64,000 nucleotides of DNA from Oxalobacter formigenes (GCF_002127965.1 NZ_CP018787.1:744001-808000); one strand, 5' to 3'. Shown: positions 18,714-29,200, counted from the first letter of the stretch. Program-made: numbers and translations. The notes: a model not told the origin generated them from the letters alone.

Positions 18714-20168
18714 ATGTTTGCTGCGATAGATCTGGGTTCGAACAGTTTTCGGTTGCATATCGGTGAATATGTAAACGGCAGTATTTGCGTCATCAAAAGC
18801 GCACGCGAGCCGAACAGGCTCGCTGCGGGGCTGAACAAAAAGAACGTTCTTTCCGCCGAAGCGTTCCAGAAAGGACTTGACGCATTGAGGCGTCTTCGGG
18901 AAATACTGGATGCCTATCCTTTATCCGACGTGAAAGTCGTTGCCACCAACACCCTTCGCATTGCCACCAACGCCTCTGAATTCTTGCAGGATGCCGAAAA
19001 GGTGATCGGTTATCCTATCGAAGTCATTTCCGGTGAAGAAGAAGCCCGCCTGATTTATCTCGGCGTGGCGAACGTTCTGGCAAGACCCGAGGAAAGACGG
19101 CTTGTCATCGATATCGGTGGGGGATCGACAGAACTGATTTACGGAAAAGGTCAGGAAATCGTCAGGGCGGAATCTTTCAGCGTCGGTACTGTCAGGCAGA
19201 GCCTTGCCTTTTTCCATGACGGCATTATCGATGAAGCGTCTTTCGAAGCGGCCATTCTGTCAGCCAGAAGCCAGTTCGAGGATGCGGTCGATTATTACCG
19301 TTCCTGTGGCTGGACGGAGGTGTACGGTTCATCCGGCACGATTCGGGCCACAGCAGAAATTCTGGCGATGAACGGGATTGGCGACGGGCGTATGACACTG
19401 GAGAATCTCGAGCTTCTGAAAAAGAAATTGATCGAGGCCGGTCATATCAATAAAGCCGGGCTTGACGGAGTCAAGACAGAACGGGCTTCGTCGATTCTGG
19501 GCGGTCTGACGATTCTGATCGTGCTGACGAAAGATTTCGGCATCGACGTGATCAAACCGATTGAGGCTGGCCTGAGAATGGGGATCATGTGGGATATTTA
19601 TCTGCAGGAAACCCAGAAAGACCGCCGTGAAGAAGCGATCCGCGACATGCTCCGGCGCTACGGAGTGGATGAACAGCGCGCCATACGGGTCGCTGATTAT
19701 GCGCTGGCGATATACAAGCAATTGGGGCCTGAAGCGGATAAATTCCTGAAGCAGTTGTACTGGAGTGCCTTGCTTCATGAGATCGGCATTTTCGTCTCGC
19801 CGACCAACTATCACAAGCATGGGGCGTATCTGATCGAAAATGCGGATATGGCCGGTTTTACCGCCCGCGAGCAAAAGCAGATGAGCAAGCTTGTCCTCGG
19901 CCAGAAGGGCAACCTGAGAAAATTGAATGGAGTGCTGACCAATTCGGATGCACTAAAAGCGGTTGTCGCGCTGAGACTGGCGGTCATGCTTCAGCATGCA
20001 AAGGTGAATTTCAAGGCGGACAAACTGAAAGTCAGGGTCAAAAACCGTATTGAAATGACGGTGCCGAAAGAATGGCTCGATACTTATCCGACACTGCTTT
20101 ACTGGCTGGAGAAAGAATGCGAGTGGTGGGAAGATGTCGGCATAACCATGACTGTGCGCTCTAGCTGA
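18714..20168 (+). CDS. ppx: Exopolyphosphatase (Ppx/GppA family)
   Basis: A 484-residue protein. The actin-like ATPase fold starts with AAIDLGSNSFRLHIGE, has the phosphate loop VIDIGGGSTELIYG near residue 142, and is followed by a C-terminal HD-like domain (SALLHEIGIFVSP). It removes terminal phosphates from polyphosphate, opposing the ppk product nearby. The frame extends upstream to 18615, but ATG 18714 has the ribosome site AGGGGAAA and gives the family N-terminus. GppA (pppGpp phosphatase) is the alternative; the pairing with ppk favours Ppx. Confidence 0.9.
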   Translation: MFAAIDLGSNSFRLHIGEYVNGSICVIKSAREPNRLAAGLNKKNVLSAEAFQKGLDALRRLREILDAYPLSDVKVVATNTLRIATNASEFLQDAEKVIGYPIEVISGEEEARLIYLGVANVLARPEERRLVIDIGGGSTELIYGKGQEIVRAESFSVGTVRQSLAFFHDGIIDEASFEAAILSARSQFEDAVDYYRSCGWTEVYGSSGTIRATAEILAMNGIGDGRMTLENLELLKKKLIEAGHINKAGLDGVKTERASSILGGLTILIVLTKDFGIDVIKPIEAGLRMGIMWDIYLQETQKDRREEAIRDMLRRYGVDEQRAIRVADYALAIYKQLGPEADKFLKQLYWSALLHEIGIFVSPTNYHKHGAYLIENADMAGFTAREQKQMSKLVLGQKGNLRKLNGVLTNSDALKAVVALRLAVMLQHAKVNFKADKLKVRVKNRIEMTVPKEWLDTYPTLLYWLEKECEWWEDVGITMTVRSS

Positions 20169-20172
20169 TATT

Positions 20173-21927
20173 TCACTGGAGGGCTGTTTCGGCCGCCCTG
20201 TTCGGATTTTCCTTGATACGGGCCAATCTCACGGCCCGTTCCACGCTCAGTCGGGAAAGCGATACTTCCGGATGTTCTTCGGAGAGGGCTGAAAGCAGAA
20301 CATCATGTACCGGTGGTTTCAATCGGGCAAGAATGAGTTTTTTGCTTTCCTTTTTCATGTTTTCAAAGAAATCCCTTAATGCCTCGACTGTTGTCGCATC
20401 CAGATCGGGTGTCTGTTCCAGACTTAAAATAACGGTATGAATGGGCAGTTTGGAAGAAGAAATGATATCCCTGACCTGTACCAGAATACGGTCTGAATTG
20501 GCGAAGAACATGGCCTGATCTGGCCTGACGATCAGGATACCGGAAACGGGCTGGGCTTCGGGAAAAGCGGTCAGACTGACGAAGTCGTGGCTTTGACCCA
20601 GTCGTCCCAGAACCGAAACAGTGGACTTCGAGTTCTGGCGCAACATGATCAGAAGGCTGATTGCGATCGCGATCATCAAGCCTTGCAATACACCGAGAAC
20701 CAGAACGGCCAGAACGGACAGGACGATCAGCGCACGGTCGATTTTCCATGTGAAGTAGAGTCTGAAACTGGACAGGCTCAAGGTCGTTGCCATCGTGAAA
20801 ATGACAATGGCAGCGAGAACGGGCTGGGGTATCCATTCAATATAGGGAAGCACCGTCAGGATAATCAAAAAGGTGATGATCATGGCGGCGATGCCGGCGA
20901 TCCGTGTGCGGGCGCCATAGGCTTCATTGGCCGCTGTCGCTGAATAACCGGCTCCTACCGGCATCCCCTGAAAAAGACCGGAAACGATGTTTGAAATACC
21001 GAGCGCGAACAAGTCACGGTTTGGATAAATCGTGTCGTGGTGTTTGATGGCAAAACTGCGGATTGAACCATAAGATTCTGCGTAAAGAATGAATACCAGA
21101 GCAACGCCGATTTCAAACAGCTGGACCCAGTCGGAATAGGGAAGGTCGGGAATCGTCGGATTGTTGAGGTTGAGCTGGATCAGGCCGACGTTAGGGATAT
21201 CCATTGAAGGCAAATCGAACCATTTGCTCGCGAGGATACCGAGAATGATGACCAGCGTGCCGCTTGGGAAATTCTTGTATTTTCCGTTTTTTATCCGTCG
21301 CAGCCATTCTCCCAGCGACAGAAATATCAGGGCAAGCACGGTTGTGACGAGACAGCCGATATTCCACAGATTGGCCTGTTTGAGAATGTCGACCATGAAA
21401 GCGAAGAGATTGCTTTTGTAGGAATGGATATTCAAAACAGTCGTCAGCTGCTTGATGATAATGACGATGGCCAGCCCGAAGGTGAAGCCGCGCAAAACCG
21501 GTTTTGCAATGAAATCGGTGACGTTCCCCATGCGGGTCAGGGCGGCAATAATGAAAATCAGGCCGGTCATGGCGACAAGGCCCGAGGCAAGCATCAATCG
21601 GTAACCGGGATTGTCCCCGCCCAGAGACAGGGTCGCTGCAGCCAGGACGACAGCTGACGACGATGTGGGAGAAACGAGGGCAAAGCGGCTGGAACCAAAA
21701 ATACCGTAACAGAGCAGCCCGGCAAACAGGCCGATGATACCGGCCTGTGCAGGCAGGTTGCCGATACTGGAGTATGCAAGTGCCTGTGGCAGGAGCAATC
21801 CGGCAATGGACAGGCCGGCAATGATGTCCTGCCAGTTCAGAAAACCGACATATTTGCTTTTCAGCTTTTCGATATCGTCTATCGGCAGATTCATATAGGG
21901 TTTTGACCGCTTCTCGTAGGCATACAC
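20173..21927 (-). CDS. SulP-family inorganic anion transporter
   Basis: A 584-residue protein with 10-14 membrane segments. The SulP signature is near the N-terminus (AGLSIAGLLLPQALAYSSIGNLPA), and a C-terminal STAS domain occupies about residues 455-560. Family members move sulfate, bicarbonate or dicarboxylates; nothing here fixes the substrate. The frame begins at 21927, but a methionine 11 codons later (MNLPIDDIEKLK) is an alternative start. It lies between ppk and ppx, convergent with ppx with a 4-base gap. Confidence 0.9.
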   Translation of the reverse strand: MYAYEKRSKPYMNLPIDDIEKLKSKYVGFLNWQDIIAGLSIAGLLLPQALAYSSIGNLPAQAGIIGLFAGLLCYGIFGSSRFALVSPTSSSAVVLAAATLSLGGDNPGYRLMLASGLVAMTGLIFIIAALTRMGNVTDFIAKPVLRGFTFGLAIVIIIKQLTTVLNIHSYKSNLFAFMVDILKQANLWNIGCLVTTVLALIFLSLGEWLRRIKNGKYKNFPSGTLVIILGILASKWFDLPSMDIPNVGLIQLNLNNPTIPDLPYSDWVQLFEIGVALVFILYAESYGSIRSFAIKHHDTIYPNRDLFALGISNIVSGLFQGMPVGAGYSATAANEAYGARTRIAGIAAMIITFLIILTVLPYIEWIPQPVLAAIVIFTMATTLSLSSFRLYFTWKIDRALIVLSVLAVLVLGVLQGLMIAIAISLLIMLRQNSKSTVSVLGRLGQSHDFVSLTAFPEAQPVSGILIVRPDQAMFFANSDRILVQVRDIISSSKLPIHTVILSLEQTPDLDATTVEALRDFFENMKKESKKLILARLKPPVHDVLLSALSEEHPEVSLSRLSVERAVRLARIKENPNRAAETALQ

Positions 21928-22018
21928 GTTAATTGAATTCGAACAGGTTTACCGCCTGTTGAAAACATCAATCTCAGCAGATAACCGGCAAACAACGGTA
22001 TTGTATACAGAATTGCGA

Positions 22019-22058
22019 ACCCGGTATTGGGTATCCTTAAATAAGGATAAAACCGGGT
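22019..22058 (-). other. Nested stem-loop in the leader of the SulP gene
   Basis: An inner stem TATCCTT/AAGGATA is enclosed by an outer stem ACCCGGT/ACCGGGT with short internal loops. It lies between the ppk stop and the SulP start. There is no T-run, so it is not a standard terminator; it may be a processing site or a folded leader. Confidence 0.35.
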
Positions 22059-22118
22059 CGCTTCAGGAAGTGAATAATGCTATGGATGGAAGGTTTTTTT
22101 CTGCCGGATATCAATGAA

Positions 22119-24461
22119 TCAGACATTCTCCGTGTCAACGGCTTCCTCTGCCTGTCCCTCGGATTCATCTTCTGTTTCAGATGGATGTGTCTGAACAACT
22201 TCGAGTGTTTTTTCTTCAGACGTTACGATTGGCGAGATTTCGACAAGAGGCATTTCTGTCATGACTTCTGTGGCCTGTGGGGTATCGTCAAGAACATCGA
22301 TTGAGGACGACAGTGATTCCGGAGCCGGTTTCACGTCTTCAATCAATTCCTTTTGCAATGCGGCATCGTAGGTTTTCGCAAGACATTGCTGGGCACCGAA
22401 TGCCGACTGTTTTTTGCGAATTTTACGCCGTTTATAGCTTCCATTCGGCTGCAGTTCCCAGGAATTCGTATTGTCTTTAAGATAGTATTTGAGACCTTCT
22501 TCTATAACCCGTTTTTTCAGCGCCGGGTCAAGAACCGGGCAGGCAACTTCAATCCGTCTGAACAGATTACGGGCCATCCAGTCCGCACTGGAAATGTACA
22601 GATCGTGTTTCAGGTCGTTCCTGAAATAATAGATGCGTTCGTGCTCGAGGAAGCGGCCGATAATGGAACGGACACGGATATTTTCCGACAGGCCGGGGAC
22701 ACCTGGACGCAAGGCGCAGGCGCCACGCACGATCAGCTCGATTTTGACCCCGGAGGAAGACGCCAGATAGAGTGCACGAATAACGGATTCGTCGATCAGT
22801 GAATTCATTTTTGCGACGATTCTTGCGGGACGGCCCGCACGGGCGATGCGGATTTCATTCAGAATCGCGCGGATCAGATTCCTGTGCAGGGTAAACGGAG
22901 CCAACCACAAATGTTCCAGTTTTTTCGGTTTCGTCAGGCTCGTCAAATGCATGAAGACTTCACTGACCTCATTGGTAATCTGGGGATGTGCGGTCAGGAT
23001 GCCGAAATCGGTATAGATCTTGGTCGTGGCCGGATGGTAATTGCCTGTGCCAAGGTGGGCGTAATTCCGGAATGCGCCGTTTTCGCGGCGGATGACCAGT
23101 GCCAGCTTGGCGTGTGTTTTCAGTCCCATTACGCCATAAACCACCTGTGCACCAGCCTGTTCTAGCTGCTGTGCCCAGTCGATATTCTGTTCCTCGTCGA
23201 AACGGGCTTTCAGCTCGACGATGACGACGACTTCCTTGCCCTTGTTCGCGGCGTCCATCAGGGCTTCTATCAGGGCTGAAGTCACCCCTGCACGATAGAT
23301 CGTCTGTTTGATTACAACGACATCCGGGTCTTCGGCAGCTGCACGGACGAAATCGACAACGGTCTGGAACGACTGGAAAGGATGGTGGAGAAGAATATCC
23401 CTTTTCTTCAGGGCATCGAAAAGACACACGTCGTTTTGCGCGTCGGAAGCGATTGAAGCCTGATATGGCGGGAAATACATCGACGGCGTTTTGACGAAAT
23501 TGAAGATTTCGGAAAGGCGTACCATATTGACGGGGCCATTGACACGGTACATGTGGCTCTCATCCAGATTGAATTCATTCAACAGGAATCGGGCCAGATC
23601 GTCAGGGCAGTTTTTGGCGATTTCAAGCCGCACAGCCGATCCGAAATGACGGTTTTGCAGGCTGACCTGCAAGGCTTCACGGAGATTTTTGACTTCTTCT
23701 TCATCGACCCATAAATCGCTGTCACGGGTAACGCGAAATTGTGAGTAGGCGATCACTTCGCGTTCAGGGAAGAGATCGGATATATGGGCATGGATAATCG
23801 AGGTCAGCAGGCAGAATGTATAGCCGTCTTCTGACAATTCATCCGGCAATTTGATCACTCTTGGCAAAACACGGGGTGCCTTGACGATGGCGATGGCACT
23901 TCCCCGTCCGAAGGCATCCTTGCCAGCGAGGGAAATAATAAAATTCAGGCTTTTGTTCGCGACCTGCGGGAAAGGATGCGCCGGGTCCAGAACAATAGGC
24001 GTCAACAATGGACGGATCTGGCTTTCGAAATACGATTTGACCCATGCGCGTTGCGCTTCAGTCCGGTTATTGTGGCTGACTATATGAATGCCGTTTTTTG
24101 CCAGTCTGGGCAGGATCTTGCGGTTCAGAATGGCATACTGGTAATCGACCAGCGTATGACACTGGACATTTATTTTGTTCAGCAAGCTGTTGGCGCTGAC
24201 GGAAACAGGGCTGTCCGACGTCTGGCGCGCATGCAGGCTTGAAACACGGATCTCGAAAAATTCGTCCAGATTGCTGCTGCCGATACACAGATATCGTAAC
24301 CTTTCCAGCAAGGGAAGGCTTTCATCTTCGGCCTGTGCCACGACTCTGCGGTTGAATTCCAGCAGGGAAAGGTCGCGGTTCAGATACAGGTTCGGTTCAA
24401 GGGAACCTGTTGGCAGATTCTGAATGGGTTTTGTCACCGGTGATGCACTTTGAGAAGGCAC
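22119..24461 (-). CDS. ppk1: Polyphosphate kinase 1
   Basis: A 780-residue PPK1 with all four parts: N domain (LNRDLSLLEFNRRV), head domain, and two phospholipase-D-like catalytic domains. The autophosphorylated histidine is expected at His469 in HLGTGNYH; the second catalytic part has IIGRFLEHERIYYF. It makes polyphosphate from ATP reversibly. It is longer than the usual 690 or so residues because of an acidic, low-complexity C-terminal tail of about 75 residues after the KYYLKDNTNSW segment. The reaction opposes ppx, 2 kb away. Confidence 0.95.
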   Translation of the reverse strand: MPSQSASPVTKPIQNLPTGSLEPNLYLNRDLSLLEFNRRVVAQAEDESLPLLERLRYLCIGSSNLDEFFEIRVSSLHARQTSDSPVSVSANSLLNKINVQCHTLVDYQYAILNRKILPRLAKNGIHIVSHNNRTEAQRAWVKSYFESQIRPLLTPIVLDPAHPFPQVANKSLNFIISLAGKDAFGRGSAIAIVKAPRVLPRVIKLPDELSEDGYTFCLLTSIIHAHISDLFPEREVIAYSQFRVTRDSDLWVDEEEVKNLREALQVSLQNRHFGSAVRLEIAKNCPDDLARFLLNEFNLDESHMYRVNGPVNMVRLSEIFNFVKTPSMYFPPYQASIASDAQNDVCLFDALKKRDILLHHPFQSFQTVVDFVRAAAEDPDVVVIKQTIYRAGVTSALIEALMDAANKGKEVVVIVELKARFDEEQNIDWAQQLEQAGAQVVYGVMGLKTHAKLALVIRRENGAFRNYAHLGTGNYHPATTKIYTDFGILTAHPQITNEVSEVFMHLTSLTKPKKLEHLWLAPFTLHRNLIRAILNEIRIARAGRPARIVAKMNSLIDESVIRALYLASSSGVKIELIVRGACALRPGVPGLSENIRVRSIIGRFLEHERIYYFRNDLKHDLYISSADWMARNLFRRIEVACPVLDPALKKRVIEEGLKYYLKDNTNSWELQPNGSYKRRKIRKKQSAFGAQQCLAKTYDAALQKELIEDVKPAPESLSSSIDVLDDTPQATEVMTEMPLVEISPIVTSEEKTLEVVQTHPSETEDESEGQAEEAVDTENV

Positions 24462-24605
24462 GGAATATCCTGATCTTGGTCGCTATTCTTTTATGATAAC
24501 AAAAAAATATGACGGAATTATGACGAAAGTCGGTTTGAGGAGTATGAATTGAGGTAAAGGGCGTTTTAATTTTTTTCAAGTGAGCGATTGAATGCCATTT
24601 TCAAT

Positions 24606-24634
24606 AAAAAAGGCATCTGCGAGAAACAGATGCC
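24606..24634 (-). terminator. Terminator of the small heat-shock gene
   Basis: On the minus strand GGCATCTG, 7-base loop, CAGATGCC is followed by TTTTTTATT. It lies 27 bases past the stop of the Hsp20 gene. Confidence 0.85.
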
Positions 24635-24661
24635 ATAAATGGAGGAAAAGATAAAGAAGGA

Positions 24662-25111
24662 CTAATTTACTGCCAACCGGGTCTTGGTCGACCCCGGTTT
24701 TTTGGGAAGTTTCAATTCCAGCACACCATCTCTGTACATGGCTTCGGCTCTGGATTCATCCACTTCCTGCGCCAGCGCAAAGCTTCGCGATTGCATGCCG
24801 TAGTAGCGTTCGTTACGCACGGTCTTGCCGTTTTCTTCCCTGTTTTCTTCTTTTTTCAGCTCGTACTCGATCGTAACGAAATTGCCTTCAACCGTTACCT
24901 TGATGTCTTCTTTTGAAACGCCGGGAGCATCGGCCTTGACAACGTAAGCGTCGTCCGTTTCGGAAACGTCGATTTTGATACGTGGTTCCGGTTCCCAGCT
25001 GCTCCATGGAGCGCTCAACCGGAAGTTATTGAAGAAGTCATCCATATTGCGCATGGGCTCAAAGCGTGAAATTTCATTGAACGGATGGATATTTGGAAGA
25101 TTGTTTGCCAT
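24662..25111 (-). CDS. Small heat-shock protein (Hsp20 / alpha-crystallin family)
   Basis: A 149-residue protein with an N-terminal region of about 45 residues, an alpha-crystallin domain (IKIDVSETDDAYVVKADAPGV to about residue 140) and a C-terminal segment GVLELKLPKKP. It holds unfolding proteins in an ATP-independent way. The start has a GGAGATACC ribosome site. The upstream region has no clear CIRCE or ROSE-like element; heat control by sigma-32 is possible but not shown. Confidence 0.93.
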   Translation of the reverse strand: MANNLPNIHPFNEISRFEPMRNMDDFFNNFRLSAPWSSWEPEPRIKIDVSETDDAYVVKADAPGVSKEDIKVTVEGNFVTIEYELKKEENREENGKTVRNERYYGMQSRSFALAQEVDESRAEAMYRDGVLELKLPKKPGSTKTRLAVN

Positions 25112-25276
25112 GGGTATCTCCTGACTGTCTGGGGCCTGTCACATTTGAAGGTCAATTCATACAAGGACGCATTCCTTTGTATAAAAGATAACGTGTCTGA
25201 CTTCAGGGTTTTTGACAGGGCTCAAAAATACAAATGTGAAAAAGCAAAAGAAAACGAGAGTTTTCTGTAAAAAACA

Positions 25277-25330
25277 GGGACAAAGTTGTTGCAAAATTCT
25301 AATCAGGCATTTAGTATTGGGGACATAGTT
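25277..25330 (+). repeat. Upstream pair of GGGACAtAGTT motifs flanking the RAYT gene
   Basis: GGGACAAAGTT at 25277-25287 and GGGGACATAGTT at 25319-25330 are direct, degenerate copies. Inverted partners occur downstream of the transposase gene at 26112 and 26159. Such flanking motifs are usual around RAYT genes. Confidence 0.6.
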
Positions 25331-25367
25331 ATCGAAAACAGCTTCTTTCATGCATCGGGAGAATTTA

Positions 25368-26063
25368 ATGGCACGTACCGCCCGACTGGTTTTGCCAGGT
25401 CAGCCGCATCATGTATATCAGCAGGGAAATAACAGACAAACCGTATTTTTCGACAAGGAAGATTTCGATATATTTTTGAGCTGGTTGAAAGAATCGTCCC
25501 GACAGTTCAAAATCGATATTCATGCCTATACCCTTTTGCATAATGCGTTTCATCTGTTGGTGACGCCAACGGACGGGATCGGGCTGGCCCGCATGATGCA
25601 ATGGGTCGGACGTTATTATGTGCCTTATTTCAACAAGAAATACAAGCGTTCAGGAACGCTTTGGGAAGGGCGTTTCAGGACATCGCTCGTCGATGCAGAC
25701 AATTGTTTGCTTGAATGCAGCCGCTATATCGAACAAAAACCGGTGCTGGATGGAATGGTTGCCAGACCGGAAGAATATGAATGGTCAAGTTACGCCCATC
25801 ATGCAGGCATCAAACCTGATCCGGTCATCCGGGACCATGCCGTTTACTGGAATCTCGGGAATACACCTTTTGCAAGAGAACTCGCCTACAAGGAATTTTT
25901 CAACCGTTTCGATCATTGGGAGAGTGAAAAACTGGACCGGATTTTGATGTCTGGATGGCCGTTGGGGTCAGAAAAATTCAAAAAACAGCTGGAAATTCAA
26001 ACCGAACGCCAGTTCCGAATGGGGAAACGCGGGCGCCCGCAAAAAAACAATCCAAATTCATAG
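25368..26063 (+). CDS. REP-associated tyrosine transposase (RAYT, Y1_Tnp/IS200-like), HUH motif degenerate
   Basis: A 231-residue protein beginning MARTARLVLPGQPHHVYQQG, the RAYT N-terminus. The ATG at 25368 has GGGAGA upstream; an ATG at 25350 is less likely. RAYT proteins are single-copy HUH endonucleases that act on REP-type hairpins. The candidate catalytic tyrosine is Tyr120 in CSRYIEQKP. The HUH motif, normally NHVH or NHFH, reads N-A-F-H here (Ala60, His62), so one metal-binding histidine is lost. The basic C-terminus ends KRGRPQKNN. It sits upstream of gltB, a position I recall for RAYT genes in other Burkholderiales. It may bind its motifs without cutting. Confidence 0.82.
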   Translation: MARTARLVLPGQPHHVYQQGNNRQTVFFDKEDFDIFLSWLKESSRQFKIDIHAYTLLHNAFHLLVTPTDGIGLARMMQWVGRYYVPYFNKKYKRSGTLWEGRFRTSLVDADNCLLECSRYIEQKPVLDGMVARPEEYEWSSYAHHAGIKPDPVIRDHAVYWNLGNTPFARELAYKEFFNRFDHWESEKLDRILMSGWPLGSEKFKKQLEIQTERQFRMGKRGRPQKNNPNS

Positions 26064-26111
26064 TAATTTTCTGATAATTTTTTGTTAATTCGTTGTTATT
26101 TAATGATGTTT

Positions 26112-26169
26112 ACTATGTCCCTATTATATATTATGGTTTTTCTGAGTTACATTTAAATAACTCTGACCC
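26112..26169 (-). repeat. Downstream inverted motifs flanking the RAYT gene
   Basis: ACTATGTCCC at 26112-26121 is the exact inverse of GGGACATAGT at 25320-25329. AACTCTGACCC at 26159-26169 is the inverse of GGGTCAGAGTT, a related form. With the upstream pair they frame the RAYT gene. Confidence 0.6.
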
Positions 26170-26252
26170 TTTTTATTTTTGTTGTCATCATTAAAAAAGC
26201 GGTTTATTCTTTTTGCACAAGTTAATGAAATACATTGCAAAAAGAGGTCATT

Positions 26253-29200
26253 ATGTGTGCGCAGGGTTTATACCGCTCCTCATTTGAACACGATGCCTGC
26301 GGCGTCGGGTTCGTCGCCCATATCAAAGGGGTCAAGAGCCATTCGATAGTCGAACAGGGACTCCTTATCCTGAAAAATCTCGATCATCGCGGTGCCGTCG
26401 GTGCCGACAAGATGATGGGGGATGGGGCAGGTATTCTGATCCAGATACCTGACCAGTATTTTCGCGAGGAAATGGCAAAGCAGGGTATCAGCCTGCCTCC
26501 TCCGGGCGAGTACGGTGTCGGCATGATTTTTTTGCCGAAAGAACACGCTTCCCGTCTGGCCTGTGAAAAAGAAATCGAACGCGCCGTGCGTGCTGAAAAG
26601 CAGGTGGTTCTCGGCTGGCGCGACGTTCCGGTCAATACGGAACTGTTGATGTCGGAAAAGGCGAGGGAAAAGGAGCCGGTCATTCGCCAGATTTTCATCG
26701 GACGAGGCCCTGACATCATGGTGACCGATGCGCTGGAAAGAAAGTTATTTGTCATCCGCAAGGCAGCAGGCCATGCGATTCAGGCGCTTGATCTGAAGCA
26801 TTGCAAGGAATTTTTCGTGCCGTCCATGTCGGCCAGAACGATCGTATACAAAGGTCTTTTGCTGGCCGATCAGGTACAGGGCTATTATCTCGATTTGCAG
26901 GATGAACGTTGCGTGTCGGCGCTCGCACTTGTGCACCAGCGCTTTTCCACGAATACGTTTCCGGAGTGGCCACTCGCTCACCCGTACCGTCTGATTGCGC
27001 ATAATGGCGAGATCAATACGGTCAAGGGAAACTTCAACTGGTTCCGTGCACGTGAGGGGCTGATGAATTCGGCCGTTCTGGGCGATGACCTGCAAAAACT
27101 GTATCCGCTCATGTATGAAGACCAGTCGGATACGGCGTGTTTCGACAATGCACTCGAATTGCTCGTCATGTCCGGTTATCCGCTGGCGCACGCCATGATG
27201 ATGATGATTCCGGAGGCCTGGGAAAACCACAAGTTGATGGAAGACAACCGGCGTGCCTTTTATGAATACCATGCCGCCATGATGGAACCGTGGGATGGTC
27301 CTGCAGCGATTGCCTTTACAGACGGCCGCCAGATTGGGGGCTTGCTCGACAGGAATGGTTTGCGTCCGGCCCGTTATGTCGTCACCGATGACGATCTGGT
27401 CGTCATGGCTTCGGAAACGGGCGTATTGCCGATTCCGGAATCGCACATCATCAAGAAATGGCGCTTGCAGCCCGGCAAGATGTTTTTGATCGATCTGGAT
27501 GCCGGGCGCATCATCGACGACAGCGAAATCAAGAGCATATACGCCAACGCACGGCCATATCGTGCATGGATCAATTCGGTCTGTATCCGTTTGCATGAGT
27601 TGAAAGAACACGCTCATGACCTGTTCCAGTCTTCCGTTCCATTGATGGATCGGCAGCAGGCTTTCGGTTTTACGCAGGAAGACCTGAAAATGCTTTTGCC
27701 TCCTATGGCACTGAACGGGGAAGAGGCGATCGGCTCGATGGGTAACGATGCCCCTCTGGCAGTCTTGTCGCACCATTCAAAACCCTTGTATAACTATTTC
27801 CGCCAGTCTTTTGCACAGGTGACGAACCCGCCGGTCGATCCGATCCGGGAAGAAATCATCATGTCTTTGCTGTCGTATATCGGGCCGAAGCCGAACCTGC
27901 TGGATACGAATAACGTGAATCCACCGATGCGGCTGGAAGTGACACAGCCGATTCTGGGATTTGCCGAAATGGCGAGTATCCGGAATATCGACGCCTATAC
28001 AAACGGCAAATTCCGTTCGTATGAGCTGAATGTCTGTTATCCGGTTGCGTGGGGGAAAATCGGTATCGAAGCCCATCTGGCTTCCCTGTGTGCGGAAGCG
28101 GTCGATGCCGTGAAATCCGGCCATAATATCCTGATTGTTTCCGATCGCCTGATCGGGCCGGACAAGCTTGCCATCCCCGCGCTTCTGGCAACATCGGCCA
28201 TTCATCAGGATCTTGTCTCGAAAGGATTGCGTGCTTCTACCGGTCTGGTCGTTGAAACCGGTTCGGCAAAGGAAACGCATCATTTCGCCCTGCTGGCAGG
28301 ATATGGTGCCGAAGCGGTTCATCCTTATCTGGCCCTTGAAACCGTTTCAGAACTTGCGCCAAAACTGTCGGCCGAGCTGACACCGGAAAAAGCGCAGGCC
28401 AATTTCATCAAGGCGATCAATAAGGGCCTGATGAAGATTATGTCGAAAATGGGGATCGCGACATACCGGTCTTATTGCGGGGCACAGATTTTCGAGGCAG
28501 TTGGCCTCTCCAGTGCACTGGTCGACAAATATTTCAAGGGTACCGTTTCCAGTGTCGAGGGGATTGGCGTTTTTGAAGTCGCTGAAGAATCATTGCGCTT
28601 GCATCAGGAAGCGTTTGGCCGCCATCAGCAGCCGGTGCGTTTTCTGGACGTCGGCGGTGAATACGCTTTCCGTCATCAGGGCGAAGAGCATATGTTCACA
28701 CCGGATGCGATTGCCAAATTGCAGCATTCGACGAAAGCGAACAATTATGCGACGTACAAGGAGTATGCCCAGATCATCAATGACCAGTCACGTCGCCAGA
28801 TGACCTTGCGAGGTTTGTTCGAATTCAGGATCGATCCGGTGCATGCCATTGCAATCGATGAAGTCGAACCGGCAAAGGAAATCGTCAGACGATTCGCGAC
28901 AGGTGCCATGTCGCTTGGGTCGATCAGTACGGAAGCGCACACTTCGCTTGCAATCGCGATGAACCGGATCGGCGGCAAATCCAATACCGGTGAAGGAGGG
29001 GAAGACCCGAGGCGGTATGAAAATGAACTGGCCGGTATTCCGATCAGAAACGGTGAAACACTGTCGTCGATTCTGGGAAAGGATCGGGTCGTTTCCGACA
29101 TTGAATTGCAGGAAGGCGATTCCCTGCGTTCGAAAATCAAACAGGTCGCGTCAGGACGTTTCGGTGTGACGGCAGAATACCTGAATTCGGCCGACGAAAT

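Noticed and set aside
26190-26252. Possible sigma-54 promoter before gltB (GG ... TTGCA)
   Set aside because: The GG and GC pairs are 12 bases apart, whereas sigma-54 sites need 10.
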